64,000 nt of DNA, taken from contig CAAFPE010000061.1 of assembly GCA_900764755.1 (NCBI GenBank), forward strand, positions 4,481-68,480. Direction: 5' to 3'. Of this stretch, positions 44,595-54,612 are shown piece by piece. The stretch's first letter is position 1. Each line of letters opens with the position of its first letter. The DNA is from an uncultured Oscillospiraceae bacterium. Its GTDB lineage: Bacteria > Bacillota > Clostridia > Oscillospirales > Oscillospiraceae. A program made the translations under genes and the position numbers. The notes below the pieces were generated by a model. The model saw only the letters and a program-made list of their open reading frames with translations. It ran no database searches and was not told where the DNA came from.

Positions 44595-44634
44595 AACGCC
44601 GGAGGATTACTTCGCCACAGCGATCTGGGAGTAA
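44595..44634 (+). pseudogene. Orphan second copy of the lysA 3' end
   Basis: It reads TPEDYFATAIWE then TAA, against TPEDYFATVVWE then TAA at the real lysA end (44371-44410), offset by exactly 224 bp. The DNA is identical for the first 24 bp. The differences are one synonymous change, Val to Ala and Val to Ile, so it looks like the end of a diverged functional allele rather than a decayed duplicate. Confidence 0.92.
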
Positions 44635-44671
44635 GACGAACAGGCGATCTGACAGGAAAGGAAGCGGATCG

Positions 44672-45040
44672 ATGAATATTATGGGAGAACTGGCTCTGAT
44701 CTTTGGGATCAGCTTGGCGGGAGAGGGCGTGGCGGCGCTGCTCCCGGTGTCCTTTCCCGCCAGTGTGATCAGTATGATCCTGTTGGTGGTCCTGCTGCTG
44801 ACCGGAGCGGTCAAGGAGCGGCAGATCCAGTCGGTCTCACACTTCCTGATCGCCAATATGGCCTTCTTCTTTATCCCATCCCTGGTGGGTACTATGGAGC
44901 ATGGAGCGATGTTAAAAAGTCAGGTGGTGCCCCTGCTGGTCATTGTGGGACTGACCACACCGGTGGTCTATCTGGCCACCGGCTGGACGGTGCAGCTGAT
45001 GATGCGGCTGTTCCGGAGAAAAGGGGAGGGAAAATCGTGA
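44672..45040 (+). CDS. lrgA: LrgA/CidA family membrane protein
   Basis: This 122-residue protein has four membrane helices. GISLAGEGVAALLPVSFPASVISMILL and NMAFFFIPSLVGTMEH match the CidA/LrgA holin-like family, linked in staphylococci to control of murein hydrolases and, in other bacteria, to pyruvate or glycolate uptake. The ATG at 44672 follows AGGAAAGGAAG. Its stop overlaps the lrgB GTG start by four bases (GTGA), so the two are translationally coupled. It lies 37 bp after the orphan lysA 3' end and has no clear promoter of its own. Confidence 0.88.
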   Translation: MNIMGELALIFGISLAGEGVAALLPVSFPASVISMILLVVLLLTGAVKERQIQSVSHFLIANMAFFFIPSLVGTMEHGAMLKSQVVPLLVIVGLTTPVVYLATGWTVQLMMRLFRRKGEGKS

Positions 45041-45726
45041 CTGAGTTGACGGAGGGACTGTTGAACTCCCCGTTTTTGGGGCTGGGCCTCTCAGCAGCGG
45101 CCTGGTGCGCCGGCCTGTGGATCCAGAAAAAAACCGGATGGGTGCTGTGTAATCCACTGCTGATCGCTGGACTGCTGATCATCGCCTTCCTGGCTGCCTT
45201 TCATATTCCGTTGGAGCAGTATAACATTGGGGGCGACATGATCAAGCTGATGCTGGGGCCGGTGACGGCAGTGCTGGCCCTGAATATCTACCGCCAGCGG
45301 GAAATCCTGCGGGAGCACTTTCTTCCGGTGCTGGCGGGCTGCTTGGCAGGGAGCGCGGTCAGCCTGCTCAGTGTGCTGGCCCTGTGCCAGCTGTTTCAGA
45401 TGGAGGAGCTGCTGACCGCATCCCTGCTGCCCAAAAGCGTCACCACTGCCATTGCGGTGGGGATCGCAGAGAGCCGGGGCGGCGTCCAGGGGATTGCGGC
45501 TGCCGCCGTAGCAGTAGCCGGCATCACCGGCGCGGTGTGCGCCCCACTGTTTGCAAAGTGGTTCCACATCACCGACCCGGTGGCGGAGGGACTGGCCATC
45601 GGCGCGTGCAGCCACGCCCTGGGAACCACAAAGGCCATGGAGATCGGCGAGCTCCAGGGGGCCATGAGCTCCATCGCCATCTGTGTGTGCGGGATCTTTA
45701 CCTCTCTCCTGGCACTGTTTCTGTGA
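45037..45726 (+). CDS. lrgB: LrgB family membrane protein
   Basis: This 229-residue polytopic protein pairs with LrgA. LLPKSVTTAIAVGIAESRGG (about 130-149), AVAVAGITGAVCAPLFAKW and GACSHALGTTKAMEIGELQGAMSSIAI are the family core. The start is GTG at 45037, overlapping lrgA. The operon ends at a strong hairpin shared with the convergent SLH gene. No LytTR-type regulator is nearby. Confidence 0.92.
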   Translation: MTELTEGLLNSPFLGLGLSAAAWCAGLWIQKKTGWVLCNPLLIAGLLIIAFLAAFHIPLEQYNIGGDMIKLMLGPVTAVLALNIYRQREILREHFLPVLAGCLAGSAVSLLSVLALCQLFQMEELLTASLLPKSVTTAIAVGIAESRGGVQGIAAAAVAVAGITGAVCAPLFAKWFHITDPVAEGLAIGACSHALGTTKAMEIGELQGAMSSIAICVCGIFTSLLALFL

Positions 45727-45738
45727 GAGTACAAGAAG

Positions 45739-45781
45739 GCCGGACGGACCGTCGCTGCGGTCCGTCCGGCTCTTATCTTTT
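45739..45781. terminator. Bidirectional terminator between lrgB and the SLH-repeat gene
   Basis: GCCGGACGGACCG (45739-45751), loop TCGCTG and CGGTCCGTCCGGC (45758-45770) are followed by TCTTATCTTTT. Confidence 0.85.
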
Positions 45782-45787
45782 GGAAAC

Positions 45788-48112
45788 TCAGGGATAGCGG
45801 GTATACATCTCGTCCAGGTCGTCGAAGCGGCCCCAGAAATCCCAGTCGATCTCATTGTCATCATCCACAGTGACGTAATAGACTTCCTCGTCGCTGGTAT
45901 CGATGGACAGCACGATGCCGTATTTCTCCTCATAATCATCATAGACCAGATCGCCCGCCTTCAGATCCTCGGGCTTCCGGACAGAGGAGTCGTCCAGATC
46001 GCCAAAAATCTTGTCGCTGATGAAGTAGGCAAAAGCCTTGTCCTCATATCCGGAGCCCAGGACGTCAGAGGTGTACTTTTTGTCCTCATTCCAGGAGTCA
46101 CCCTGCTCGTAGTCCTCCTTCAGGTCGTCCAGCAGGCTGGAGACGTTGCGCTCCGTGGCGGCCTTGCCATTGGCCAGCTCGTCATCGCCCTGATCCCCGC
46201 TGTCATCGGGATAGCGGGTGAGCATATCGGTGAGGTCATCAAACTCACACCAATAGCCCCATTTGAGCTTCTCATCCTCCACGGTGGCGTACTGAACGGT
46301 GTCGTCGCTGGTATCGACCTGCAGGACCACACCGTAGCGCTCCATATTGTCGTCATAGACGACATCGCCCACACGGAGATCCTTCGCTTTTCGGACAGGG
46401 GAGTCGTCCAGATCGCCGAACACCTTGTCGCTGATGAAGTAGGCGAAGGCCTTGTCCGCATAACCGGAGCCCAGGACGTCGGAGGTGTACTTATCATCCT
46501 CATCCCAGGAGTCGCCCGGCTCATAGTCCTTCTTGAGGTCGTCCAGCAGGCTGGAGACATTCCGCTCTGTGGCGGCCTTTCCGTTGGCCAGTTCGTTATC
46601 TCCCTGATCCCCATCCTCCTCCTCATCAGGATAGCGGGTGATCATATCGGAGAGGTCATCAAAGTCGCACCAGCCCTTCCAATCAATCTCATGGTCATCA
46701 TCGACTGTGACATAGTCCACCGTCTCATTCCGGGTGTCCACAGACAGAACCAGGCCATACTTCTCCTCATGGTCGTCGTAAATCAGGTCGCCCACCCGAA
46801 GGTCCTCGGCCTTTCGGACGGAGGAGTCCTCCAGTTCATCGAAGATCTTGTCACTGAGGAAATAGGAAAAGGCCTTGTCCTCATATCCGGAGCCCAGAAC
46901 GTCAGAGGTGTACTTTTTATCCTCGTTCCAGGAGTCCCCCTGTTCGTAGTCCTTCTTGAGGTCGTCCAGCAGGTTAGAGACGTTGCGCTCGGTGGCGGCG
47001 TTGCCGTTGGCCAGCTTGCCGCCGGAGGGCTTGGTGAGATAGCGGGAGTACACAGTATCTGAGCGGTCCAGGTCGTCCAGGGACTTGGTGCGGCTCCAGG
47101 AGATCCAGCCGTCCTCATCACAGGAAGCATAGGTGAAGCGGTTCCCGTCCCGGGAGACCACTACGCCGTATGTGCTGCCGCTGTCCAGCTTCAGCAGGTC
47201 GCCCACCCGCAGATCCTCGGGGTCGTCCAGCTCATAGGAGGAGATGGCGCCGAATACCCGGTCGCTGAGCATATAGGCAAAGCCCGCCTCGCCGGAGCCG
47301 CGGCCCAGGACCTTGGAGGTGTAGACCCGGTCGGTGTTCCACCGGTCAAAGGAGGGGTATTCAGCCTCCAGTTCCCGCAGCAGGTCGGACACGTTCTCTT
47401 CCGTGACAGCGGAGTTGTCTGTCAGTCGGTTGGAGTTGTTGTAGGTGGGGGACAGGAGGGACTCCTGCTCCTCGAACAGGGAGCAGAGTACCACTGCGGC
47501 CTCCGCCCGGGTGGTACTGCTTCCGCCGTTGAAGCGGCCGTTCTGGTCGCCGCTGAGGAAGCCTTTGGCATAGGAATAGAGCACCGCATACTGGTAGCTG
47601 GAGGGGACCGAGGAAAAGTCACGGATCCGGACGCTGGAATATGCCAGAGATGCGGCAGAGGGCTCCTCGAAGCCCTGGGCGGTTGCCACATTGTACATGA
47701 TCTGGGCCATGTCATAGCGGCTGATCTTGGCGTTGGCGACGGAGGCAGTCCAATCCCCGGCGGAGGCCCGCTGCTGGGCGGCCTGAGTGCCCTTCAGGAT
47801 GCCGGCGGAATAGGCCGCGTTGAGATAGGGCCGCCACCAGTCGGAAGAACTGCTCTGGGCGGATACCTCATCCTCATAGAACATCCCGCACACCATGGTG
47901 ACAAAATGGGCGTTGGACAGCGTCTCCTGAGGACCGTACCGCCCGTCTCCCAGGCCAGAGACCAGCCCATTGGAGGCCGCCTTGGTGATGTAAGGATAAC
48001 CCCAGTAGCTTGAGGGAACATCCCGGAAGGTGACAGAGGCGGCGGAAGCCCCGGCCGTCAGGGTACACAGGCCAAGGGCCAGCGCAAGCGTGCGCCGCAA
48101 GCCTGATTTCAT
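45788..48112 (-). CDS. Exported SLH protein with four tandem papain-like (apparently inactive) repeats
   Basis: This 774-residue protein has a signal peptide (LALALGLCTLTAGASA, cleaved near residue 24) and three S-layer homology modules to about residue 215. Four tandem repeats of about 140 residues follow. Each repeat reads TERNVSxLLDDLKxDYxxGDSW, YTSDVLGSGYEDKAFxYFxSD, LRVGDLxYDDxEEKYGxVLS and ends in SRYP-like words. The pattern resembles gut-Firmicute domains of the NlpC/papain type (GCxGFAxxLSD...LRVGDxxR...HSVIVL), but the catalytic Cys and His positions are not Cys or His here, so catalysis is unlikely. Repeats 2-4 are also nearly identical at DNA level, pointing to recent duplication or conversion. 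Promoter at 48201-48229; ATG at 48112 after AGGAGGAG. Confidence 0.8.
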   Translation of the reverse strand: MKSGLRRTLALALGLCTLTAGASAASVTFRDVPSSYWGYPYITKAASNGLVSGLGDGRYGPQETLSNAHFVTMVCGMFYEDEVSAQSSSSDWWRPYLNAAYSAGILKGTQAAQQRASAGDWTASVANAKISRYDMAQIMYNVATAQGFEEPSAASLAYSSVRIRDFSSVPSSYQYAVLYSYAKGFLSGDQNGRFNGGSSTTRAEAAVVLCSLFEEQESLLSPTYNNSNRLTDNSAVTEENVSDLLRELEAEYPSFDRWNTDRVYTSKVLGRGSGEAGFAYMLSDRVFGAISSYELDDPEDLRVGDLLKLDSGSTYGVVVSRDGNRFTYASCDEDGWISWSRTKSLDDLDRSDTVYSRYLTKPSGGKLANGNAATERNVSNLLDDLKKDYEQGDSWNEDKKYTSDVLGSGYEDKAFSYFLSDKIFDELEDSSVRKAEDLRVGDLIYDDHEEKYGLVLSVDTRNETVDYVTVDDDHEIDWKGWCDFDDLSDMITRYPDEEEDGDQGDNELANGKAATERNVSSLLDDLKKDYEPGDSWDEDDKYTSDVLGSGYADKAFAYFISDKVFGDLDDSPVRKAKDLRVGDVVYDDNMERYGVVLQVDTSDDTVQYATVEDEKLKWGYWCEFDDLTDMLTRYPDDSGDQGDDELANGKAATERNVSSLLDDLKEDYEQGDSWNEDKKYTSDVLGSGYEDKAFAYFISDKIFGDLDDSSVRKPEDLKAGDLVYDDYEEKYGIVLSIDTSDEEVYYVTVDDDNEIDWDFWGRFDDLDEMYTRYP

Positions 48113-48200
48113 ATCAAAATCTCCTCCTTCTGATACAGTATAAGCAGATATACAGGAAGCCGCAGGAGCCACTGGTGTGTGGTATCCCGGGCTCAATTCT

Positions 48201-48229
48201 ATTGTACCCTGCCTGTACGGAAAAGTCAA
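48201..48229 (-). promoter_or_regulatory. Promoter of the SLH-repeat gene
   Basis: On the minus strand TTGACT (48229-48224), 17 bp and TACAAT (48206-48201), 89 bp before the ATG. Confidence 0.75.
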
Positions 48230-48295
48230 AACAGAACCAAAAAATTTATCATTTCTTAATGTTCAGATGTCAGCATAAAAAAGGTAAAAGAAACC

Positions 48296-48424
48296 ACCCC
48301 AGTATTAGAGAATACTGAGGCGGCAGGAGATCCGGGGGCGCAGAGAGCAGTTTGCTCTGGCACAGCTTCCGGGATCAGCAGTATAAAGTTCTGTTTGACT
48401 GCTTTTTCTTGTAAGAAAAAGCAG
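48296..48424. repeat. Cluster of hairpins between ybaB and the SLH-repeat gene
   Basis: CAGTATT/AATACTG with loop AGAG (48300-48317), AGAGCA/TGCTCT and a palindrome CTGCTTTTTCTT/AAGAAAAAGCAG (48399-48424) follow each other in a non-coding stretch. The last one abuts the ybaB stop. No ORF is convincing here. It could hold a ybaB terminator or a small intergenic repeat. Confidence 0.5.
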
Positions 48425-48425
48425 G

Positions 48426-48773
48426 TCAGAAGGGGAGGCCAAGGCCGCCGGTGAGCTTCTGCATGGTAGAGGCGGCGTCGCCCTCGGCGGCGCGCATGGC
48501 CTCATTGACGGCGGCCACGATGAGATCCTCCAGCATCTCCACGTCGTCGGGATCCACCGCGTCGGGATCGATCTCCAGGGCCTTCAGCTCCCGCTTGCCG
48601 GAGACGGTGGCGGTGACCACGCCGCCGCCAGCGCTGGCCTCATAGGTCTTTTCCTCCAGCTCCTGCTGCATCCGCATCATGTCCTGCTGCATCTTCTGGG
48701 CCTGCTTGATCATGTTCATATTCATGCCGCCGCCCATGCCGCCCATACCGCGGCTTCCATATCCTTTTGCCAT
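48426..48773 (-). CDS. ybaB: YbaB/EbfC family nucleoid-associated protein
   Basis: This 115-residue DNA-binding protein is the usual partner of dnaX. After a Gly/Met-rich N-terminus (GYGSRGMGGMGGGMNMNM) comes IKQAQKMQQDMMRMQQELEE, then ASAGGGVVTATVSGKRELKALEIDP and EMLEDLIVAAVNEA. Standard members are 100-110 residues; the Met/Gly N-terminal extension is common in Clostridia. The ATG at 48773 follows GGAAGGAG. It lies 31 bp after dnaX. In Bacillus the order is scr-dnaX-yaaK-recR; recR is not adjacent here. Confidence 0.94.
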   Translation of the reverse strand: MAKGYGSRGMGGMGGGMNMNMIKQAQKMQQDMMRMQQELEEKTYEASAGGGVVTATVSGKRELKALEIDPDAVDPDDVEMLEDLIVAAVNEAMRAAEGDAASTMQKLTGGLGLPF

Positions 48774-48804
48774 AGTCGATTCTCCTTCCGATCCTTGAGG
48801 GATC

Positions 48805-50535
<1,731 letters not shown>

Positions 50536-50627
50536 GGACACGTTCACCTCGAAAGAAAACTCCCGGCCCCCTGCGGCGCTCAGCCGGGCGGGGAAGGGAC
50601 CGGGACAAAGAAACGGGCTTCGGCGGA

Positions 50628-50908
50628 AGGCAAGGCCGCACACCGGCCTTTGAAGCGTGCGGTATGCCCGTTACCTGAACAGCCGGCTCAAGGACAGTAA
50701 CCCCGCGGCACACGCGGCGGGCCGCTTAGTGCTGCTCGGTTCCCCGCCTGACACGGTTCACGGAGCCGCGTTGCGCGGGACCGGCCTATCATCACTGCTT
50801 ATTCAGGTCAGACGACACATCGCACGTCCGGGGACCGGGATTCATCCCTGCTTTAGCGGGTTGCAGGTACAGGGCACCGCTATCTCCCCAACTAGTGCGG
50901 CCTTGCTT
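50628..50908 (-). ncRNA. ffs: Signal recognition particle RNA, large Gram-positive type
   Basis: The SRP domain IV core is plain on the minus strand: GTCAGG, CGGGGAACCG (GGAA tetraloop) and AGCAGC within 50752-50731, followed by ACTAAG. The 5' and 3' ends pair through 12 bp, GCAAGGCCGCAC (50906-50895) with GTGCGGCCTTGC (50641-50630), giving a molecule of about 280 nt that includes an Alu-like domain, as in Bacillus scRNA. It lies just upstream of dnaX, the usual Firmicute position. Ends are estimated from the closing helix; processing could shift them. Confidence 0.93.
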
Positions 50909-50938
50909 CCCGCCGAAGCCGGAACAAGACTGGCATAT

Positions 50939-50967
50939 ATTTTACTATACTTCCTTAAAATTAGCAA
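50939..50967 (-). promoter_or_regulatory. Promoter of SRP RNA
   Basis: On the minus strand TTGCTA (50967-50962), 17 bp and TAAAAT (50944-50939), in an AT-rich patch. Confidence 0.75.
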
Positions 50968-51049
50968 CTTATTTTTTCGGCGGCGGCTGGAAAAACTTGA
51001 AACAGAGCATGACCTTCCACAAGTGAGAACGAAAATGTGGAAAATGTGG

Positions 51050-51078
51050 TGGACATGGGCGGGAAAAGCCAGTATAAT
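51050..51078 (+). promoter_or_regulatory. Promoter of the DEAD-box helicase gene
   Basis: TGGACA (51050-51055), 17 bp and TATAAT (51073-51078). The leader is about 180 nt and GC-rich with several possible hairpins, as is common for cold-responsive RNA helicase genes (inference). Confidence 0.65.
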
Positions 51079-51266
51079 GCAATTTGTATGAATATGTGGC
51101 CCCGCGCCGCCTGGGACAGGAAGGCGCGGAGGCAGCGGGCGGGGGCCGGAAGGCCTTCGCCGGATTCGGGGCCGCGCCGGGGGAACGGCGTTCTTCACAT
51201 CTCTGTGTCGGTTGGGAAGGCCTTGGATCACGCCGGATACAGAACAGAATGAAAGGAAGAACATCG

Positions 51267-52445
51267 ATGGAGATCAACGGCGAGCTTGTCAACGAAGAGG
51301 TGCGGTATGCGGATCTGGGCCTGTCGAAAGCCCTGATGCAGGCCATTGAGAAGAAGGGGTATGTCCAGGCAACCCCGGTTCAGGGGGGCGCGATCCCCTA
51401 TTTTATGGAGTACCGGGATGTGATCGCTAAGGCGCCCACCGGGACAGGAAAGACCTTTGCCTTCGGTATCCCTATGGTGGAGCACATCGATCCGGAGTCC
51501 ACCGACGTGCTGGGGCTGGTTCTGGCTCCCACCCGGGAGCTGGCCATCCAGATCCGGGACGAACTGCGGGACCTGTGCGCATTCAAAGAGGGGGTGCGCT
51601 CCGTCTGCCTGTACGGAGGGCAGCCCATCGACAAGCAGATCACCCAGCTGAAGAAGCGCCCCCAAATCGTGGTGGCCACGCCGGGGCGGCTGATGGACCA
51701 TGTGAAGCGCCGAACCCTCCGCCTGGACAAGGTGGAGACGGTGGTGCTGGACGAGGCCGACCGGATGCTGGATATGGGCTTTATCCGGGACGTGACCCGG
51801 ATCCTGGACCTGATGCCCCAGCGGCGCAATCTGGGCCTGTTTTCTGCTACTATCTCCCGGGAGGTCATGGACATCTCCTGGGTGTACCAGCGGGACCCGG
51901 TGGAGATCACGGTCCGGGCCGATGAGCAGAACAAGCCGGACATCACCCAGTACCGCCTGGATGTGGACCGGAACGAGAAGGTGGATACCATGGTCCGGCT
52001 GATGGAGGTCGGGGGCTATGACCGGGTGATCGCCTTCTGCAACACAAAAAATATGACCGACCGCCTCTCCGGCCTGCTGAAGATGCGGAACATCTCCTGC
52101 GAGGCCATCCACGGCGACATCCAGCAGCGGGTGCGGGAAAAGACCCTCCAGAAGTTCCGGGAGGGAAAGCTGCGGGTTCTGGCCGCCACTGATGTGGCGG
52201 CCCGGGGGCTGGACATCGATGATGTGGACGCGGTGTTCAACTATGATGTTCCGGATGAGAATGAGTATTATATCCACCGCGTCGGCCGTACCGGCCGGGC
52301 CCGCCGCCACGGGGTGGCCTACTCCCTGGTGTCCAGCATTACCGAGGGCATCCGTTTGGATGACATCCGGAAAAACACGGGCAACGAGATCCGCACCGTG
52401 AAGCTGGACGAGCATGGGGAGCTGACCAACACGGAGAAGCAGTGA
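51267..52445 (+). CDS. DEAD-box RNA helicase
   Basis: This 392-residue helicase contains the full motif set: Q motif ATPVQ, motif I APTGTGKT, Ia PTRELA, Ib TPGR, motif II DEAD (VLDEADRMLDMGF), III SAT, V ARGLDIDDVDAV and VI HRVGRTGRA. It ends soon after motif VI and lacks the long basic C-terminal tail of DeaD/CshA, so it is a minimal core helicase. The ATG at 51267 follows GAAAGGAAG; an ATG at 51249 would have no RBS. The next gene overlaps its stop by four bases. Confidence 0.93.
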   Translation: MEINGELVNEEVRYADLGLSKALMQAIEKKGYVQATPVQGGAIPYFMEYRDVIAKAPTGTGKTFAFGIPMVEHIDPESTDVLGLVLAPTRELAIQIRDELRDLCAFKEGVRSVCLYGGQPIDKQITQLKKRPQIVVATPGRLMDHVKRRTLRLDKVETVVLDEADRMLDMGFIRDVTRILDLMPQRRNLGLFSATISREVMDISWVYQRDPVEITVRADEQNKPDITQYRLDVDRNEKVDTMVRLMEVGGYDRVIAFCNTKNMTDRLSGLLKMRNISCEAIHGDIQQRVREKTLQKFREGKLRVLAATDVAARGLDIDDVDAVFNYDVPDENEYYIHRVGRTGRARRHGVAYSLVSSITEGIRLDDIRKNTGNEIRTVKLDEHGELTNTEKQ

Positions 52446-53053
52446 GGCCCGCCCGCGTTCACCGGCGGCGGAGCTTCTGGCTGGACCTGTTCGCCTGCTT
52501 TTTGATCCCCGCCTACACCCTGCTGTTTGCCGGGAGTGTGGAATGGTTCGGCACCAATTTTTCGGTGATCGCCGTCACCGGAGAGGACCACTACTGGGGA
52601 TTCGTCTACTGGGGGGTGCTGGCAGGGGGATATTTTGCGGTCATGCTTACAAAGCTGGCCCTGATCCTGCCCCGGCTGTGGCAGCGTATCGCGGTCTGCC
52701 TGCTGACTCTGCTGGCCTGTCTGGCCCTGGGCTATGCCCTGGCCATCCCCTATCTGCCGGACGATTTTCCGGGGTTTGCCTCCCTCCATGTGGTGCTGGC
52801 TGCTGGAGCCTGCGTACTGCTGCTGCTGGCCCTGCTGCTGGTGCTGCTGCTCCTGTACCGGCGGGGGCCGGAGCGATACCGCCCTCTGCTGGTCCGCTGG
52901 GGATTGATTGCGGGGGGATCCGGACTGCTGTTCCTGTTGGCGGGGATGGTGTCCTCCGCCCTGGAGGTGTTCTTTACCATTACAGCGGCCCTGCTGACTC
53001 GGCGGCTTTGGCTCACAGCTGAAGAGGAGAGAAAAAATTTTAGGAGCTTTTAA
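52442..53053 (+). CDS. Hypothetical multi-pass membrane protein
   Basis: This 203-residue protein has about five hydrophobic helices (roughly 13-31, 54-72, 80-99, 113-140 with a very Leu-rich run, 152-180). I recognise no family. The start is GTG at 52442, overlapping the helicase stop (GTGA), so it is translationally coupled to the helicase gene. The N-terminus is basic (RPARVHRRR), fitting a cytosolic N-end. Confidence 0.7.
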   Translation: MRPARVHRRRSFWLDLFACFLIPAYTLLFAGSVEWFGTNFSVIAVTGEDHYWGFVYWGVLAGGYFAVMLTKLALILPRLWQRIAVCLLTLLACLALGYALAIPYLPDDFPGFASLHVVLAAGACVLLLLALLLVLLLLYRRGPERYRPLLVRWGLIAGGSGLLFLLAGMVSSALEVFFTITAALLTRRLWLTAEEERKNFRSF

Positions 53054-53150
53054 TCCTTTTCCCATGATTTTTTTACTCCCCTTACGTTATGATGGTCCTG
53101 TTCAAAGAGTTTGCCCGACAGAAGGGCTGGGAAAAAGGAGTGTGTCAGCT

Positions 53151-53366
53151 ATGGATAAAAAGAGACTGTACCGGACGGAGGGCCCTTTCAAGATGGTCTG
53201 TGGCGTATGCGGCGGGATCGCGGAGTATTTTGACATCGATCCCACTCTGATCCGTTTGGGCTGGGTGGCATTGAGCCTGTTCAGCGCCTTCTTTGGCGGT
53301 CTGGCCCTCTATATCATTGCCACAGTCGTGATCCCCACAAAGAGCAGCGTCTATCCCGGCTGCTGA
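53151..53366 (+). CDS. PspC domain small membrane protein
   Basis: This 71-residue protein consists of a single PspC domain: KRLYRTEGPFKMVCGVCGGIAEYFDIDPTLIRLGWV, then one long membrane helix to about residue 62. In enterobacteria PspC is a phage-shock signalling protein; in Firmicutes stand-alone copies are envelope-stress proteins of uncertain role. The ATG at 53151 follows AAAAAGGAGTG. Confidence 0.92.
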   Translation: MDKKRLYRTEGPFKMVCGVCGGIAEYFDIDPTLIRLGWVALSLFSAFFGGLALYIIATVVIPTKSSVYPGC

Positions 53367-53430
53367 GGCCGTGGAGGGTGCTTTACCCTATTATTTCCGA
53401 TGAGATCCCGGGAGAGAGGGGGACCAGTCT

Positions 53431-54288
53431 ATGATCCAGATCAGAACATCCTGTCCGGAGGACGTGCCCCGGCAGCGGGAGCTGTGGCAGCTGGCCTTCG
53501 GGGATGATGGTGCCTATGTGGACAACTTCTATCATACCTATTATAAACCGGAACGAATGCTCCTTCTGGAGGAGGAGGGCGTGGTCCAGGCCATGACCGC
53601 CTGGTTCGACACTGACTTTGTGGTGCCGGGACGGGGGAGGTACCGGGCCGCCTATCTGTACGCGGTGGCCACCCACCCGGAGGCCCAGGGGCGTGGGCTG
53701 GCCGGGCAGCTTCTGTCCGGTGCGGACCATATTTTTCAGGGATGGGATATTCCGGCAGTGACCACTGTTCCGGCAGAGCCCTCTCTCCACCGCTTTTTTG
53801 GACGGAACGGGTTCCGGGAGTGCTTTGTAGACGGACAATTTTCCGCTTCCCGAGATGGCTGGGTCATACACCCGGAAACTGCAGTCCTGGAGCGTCTGTC
53901 CCCGAAGGAGTACCGGGACCTGCGGGAGAGGCTGCTGGCTGGGATGGCCCACATCGACCTGCCGCAGGAGGCGCTGGCCTATCAGGCAGGTGCCTGTGCA
54001 CTGTTCCCTGGTGGTGGACTGTACGCTTTGCAGACGCCCCACGGCCGGGCTGCCCTCTGCGCGGAGGGGATGGAATGCGGCGAGCTACTGGTGAAGGAAC
54101 TGCTGTGCCCGCCGGAGGATCTGGATTGGGTGCTGGAGCGCCTCCCCGGCCTGCTGCCCCGGTGGTCCTTTGCCTGGCGCACCCCTGGGGGAGCAAACCC
54201 CTTCGGGATGCTCAAGTGGCTCGACCCGGAAATGGAGCGGTCCTGGAACTGGGCATCCACTGCCTATTTGGGACTCGCATTTGACTGA
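53431..54288 (+). CDS. GNAT family N-acetyltransferase
   Basis: This 285-residue protein has an N-terminal GNAT domain (about 1-135) with the acetyl-CoA loop ATHPEAQGRGLAGQLL (about 79-94), then FFGRNGFRECF. A second, less clear domain of about 140 residues follows; its end (WLDPEMERSWNWASTAYLGLAFD) resembles the C-terminal SCP2-like part of Eis-type enzymes. The substrate is unknown. The ATG at 53431 has GAGAGGGGGACC upstream. It is followed by an intrinsic terminator. Confidence 0.8.
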   Translation: MIQIRTSCPEDVPRQRELWQLAFGDDGAYVDNFYHTYYKPERMLLLEEEGVVQAMTAWFDTDFVVPGRGRYRAAYLYAVATHPEAQGRGLAGQLLSGADHIFQGWDIPAVTTVPAEPSLHRFFGRNGFRECFVDGQFSASRDGWVIHPETAVLERLSPKEYRDLRERLLAGMAHIDLPQEALAYQAGACALFPGGGLYALQTPHGRAALCAEGMECGELLVKELLCPPEDLDWVLERLPGLLPRWSFAWRTPGGANPFGMLKWLDPEMERSWNWASTAYLGLAFD

Positions 54289-54321
54289 AACCCGACATCA
54301 TTCCTGCATAATGATTGTGAA

Positions 54322-54357
54322 TGGCTGGATTTCCCTTTTGGAATCCAGCTGTTTTTT
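54322..54357 (+). terminator. Terminator of the GNAT gene
   Basis: GCTGGATT(T)CC pairs with GGAATCCAGC with one bulged T, followed by TGTTTTTTG. Confidence 0.8.
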
Positions 54358-54457
54358 GGCCGTTTATACAGGAGAACGGCTGATTTTCTATGAAAAAAAC
54401 CAAAATTGAAAAGTGCCCACAGCTATTTCGTTGTGGTAACACCCACAAAAAATTTGA

Positions 54458-54485
54458 TTTACATCCGAAGCATTTATGGTATACT
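54458..54485 (+). promoter_or_regulatory. Promoter of gdhA
   Basis: TTTACA (54458-54463), 16 bp and TATACT (54480-54485), giving a leader of about 120 nt. Confidence 0.65.
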
Positions 54486-54612
54486 TGTACATAGGGACGA
54501 GCGATAGAGTTCCTTTTTTCTCTGAAACACCTGTCCAAAGGCGAAAAGTGAAGGAGTTCTGTCAGTTTTTCAACAAATCGCCACAAAAATATAACGTAGG
54601 AGGAATGTCATC

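Noticed and set aside
33408..44634. Diversity-generating retroelement explanation of the duplicated gene ends
   Set aside because: There is no reverse transcriptase in the window, differences are not at template adenines, and the two loci are different genes sharing the same insertion.
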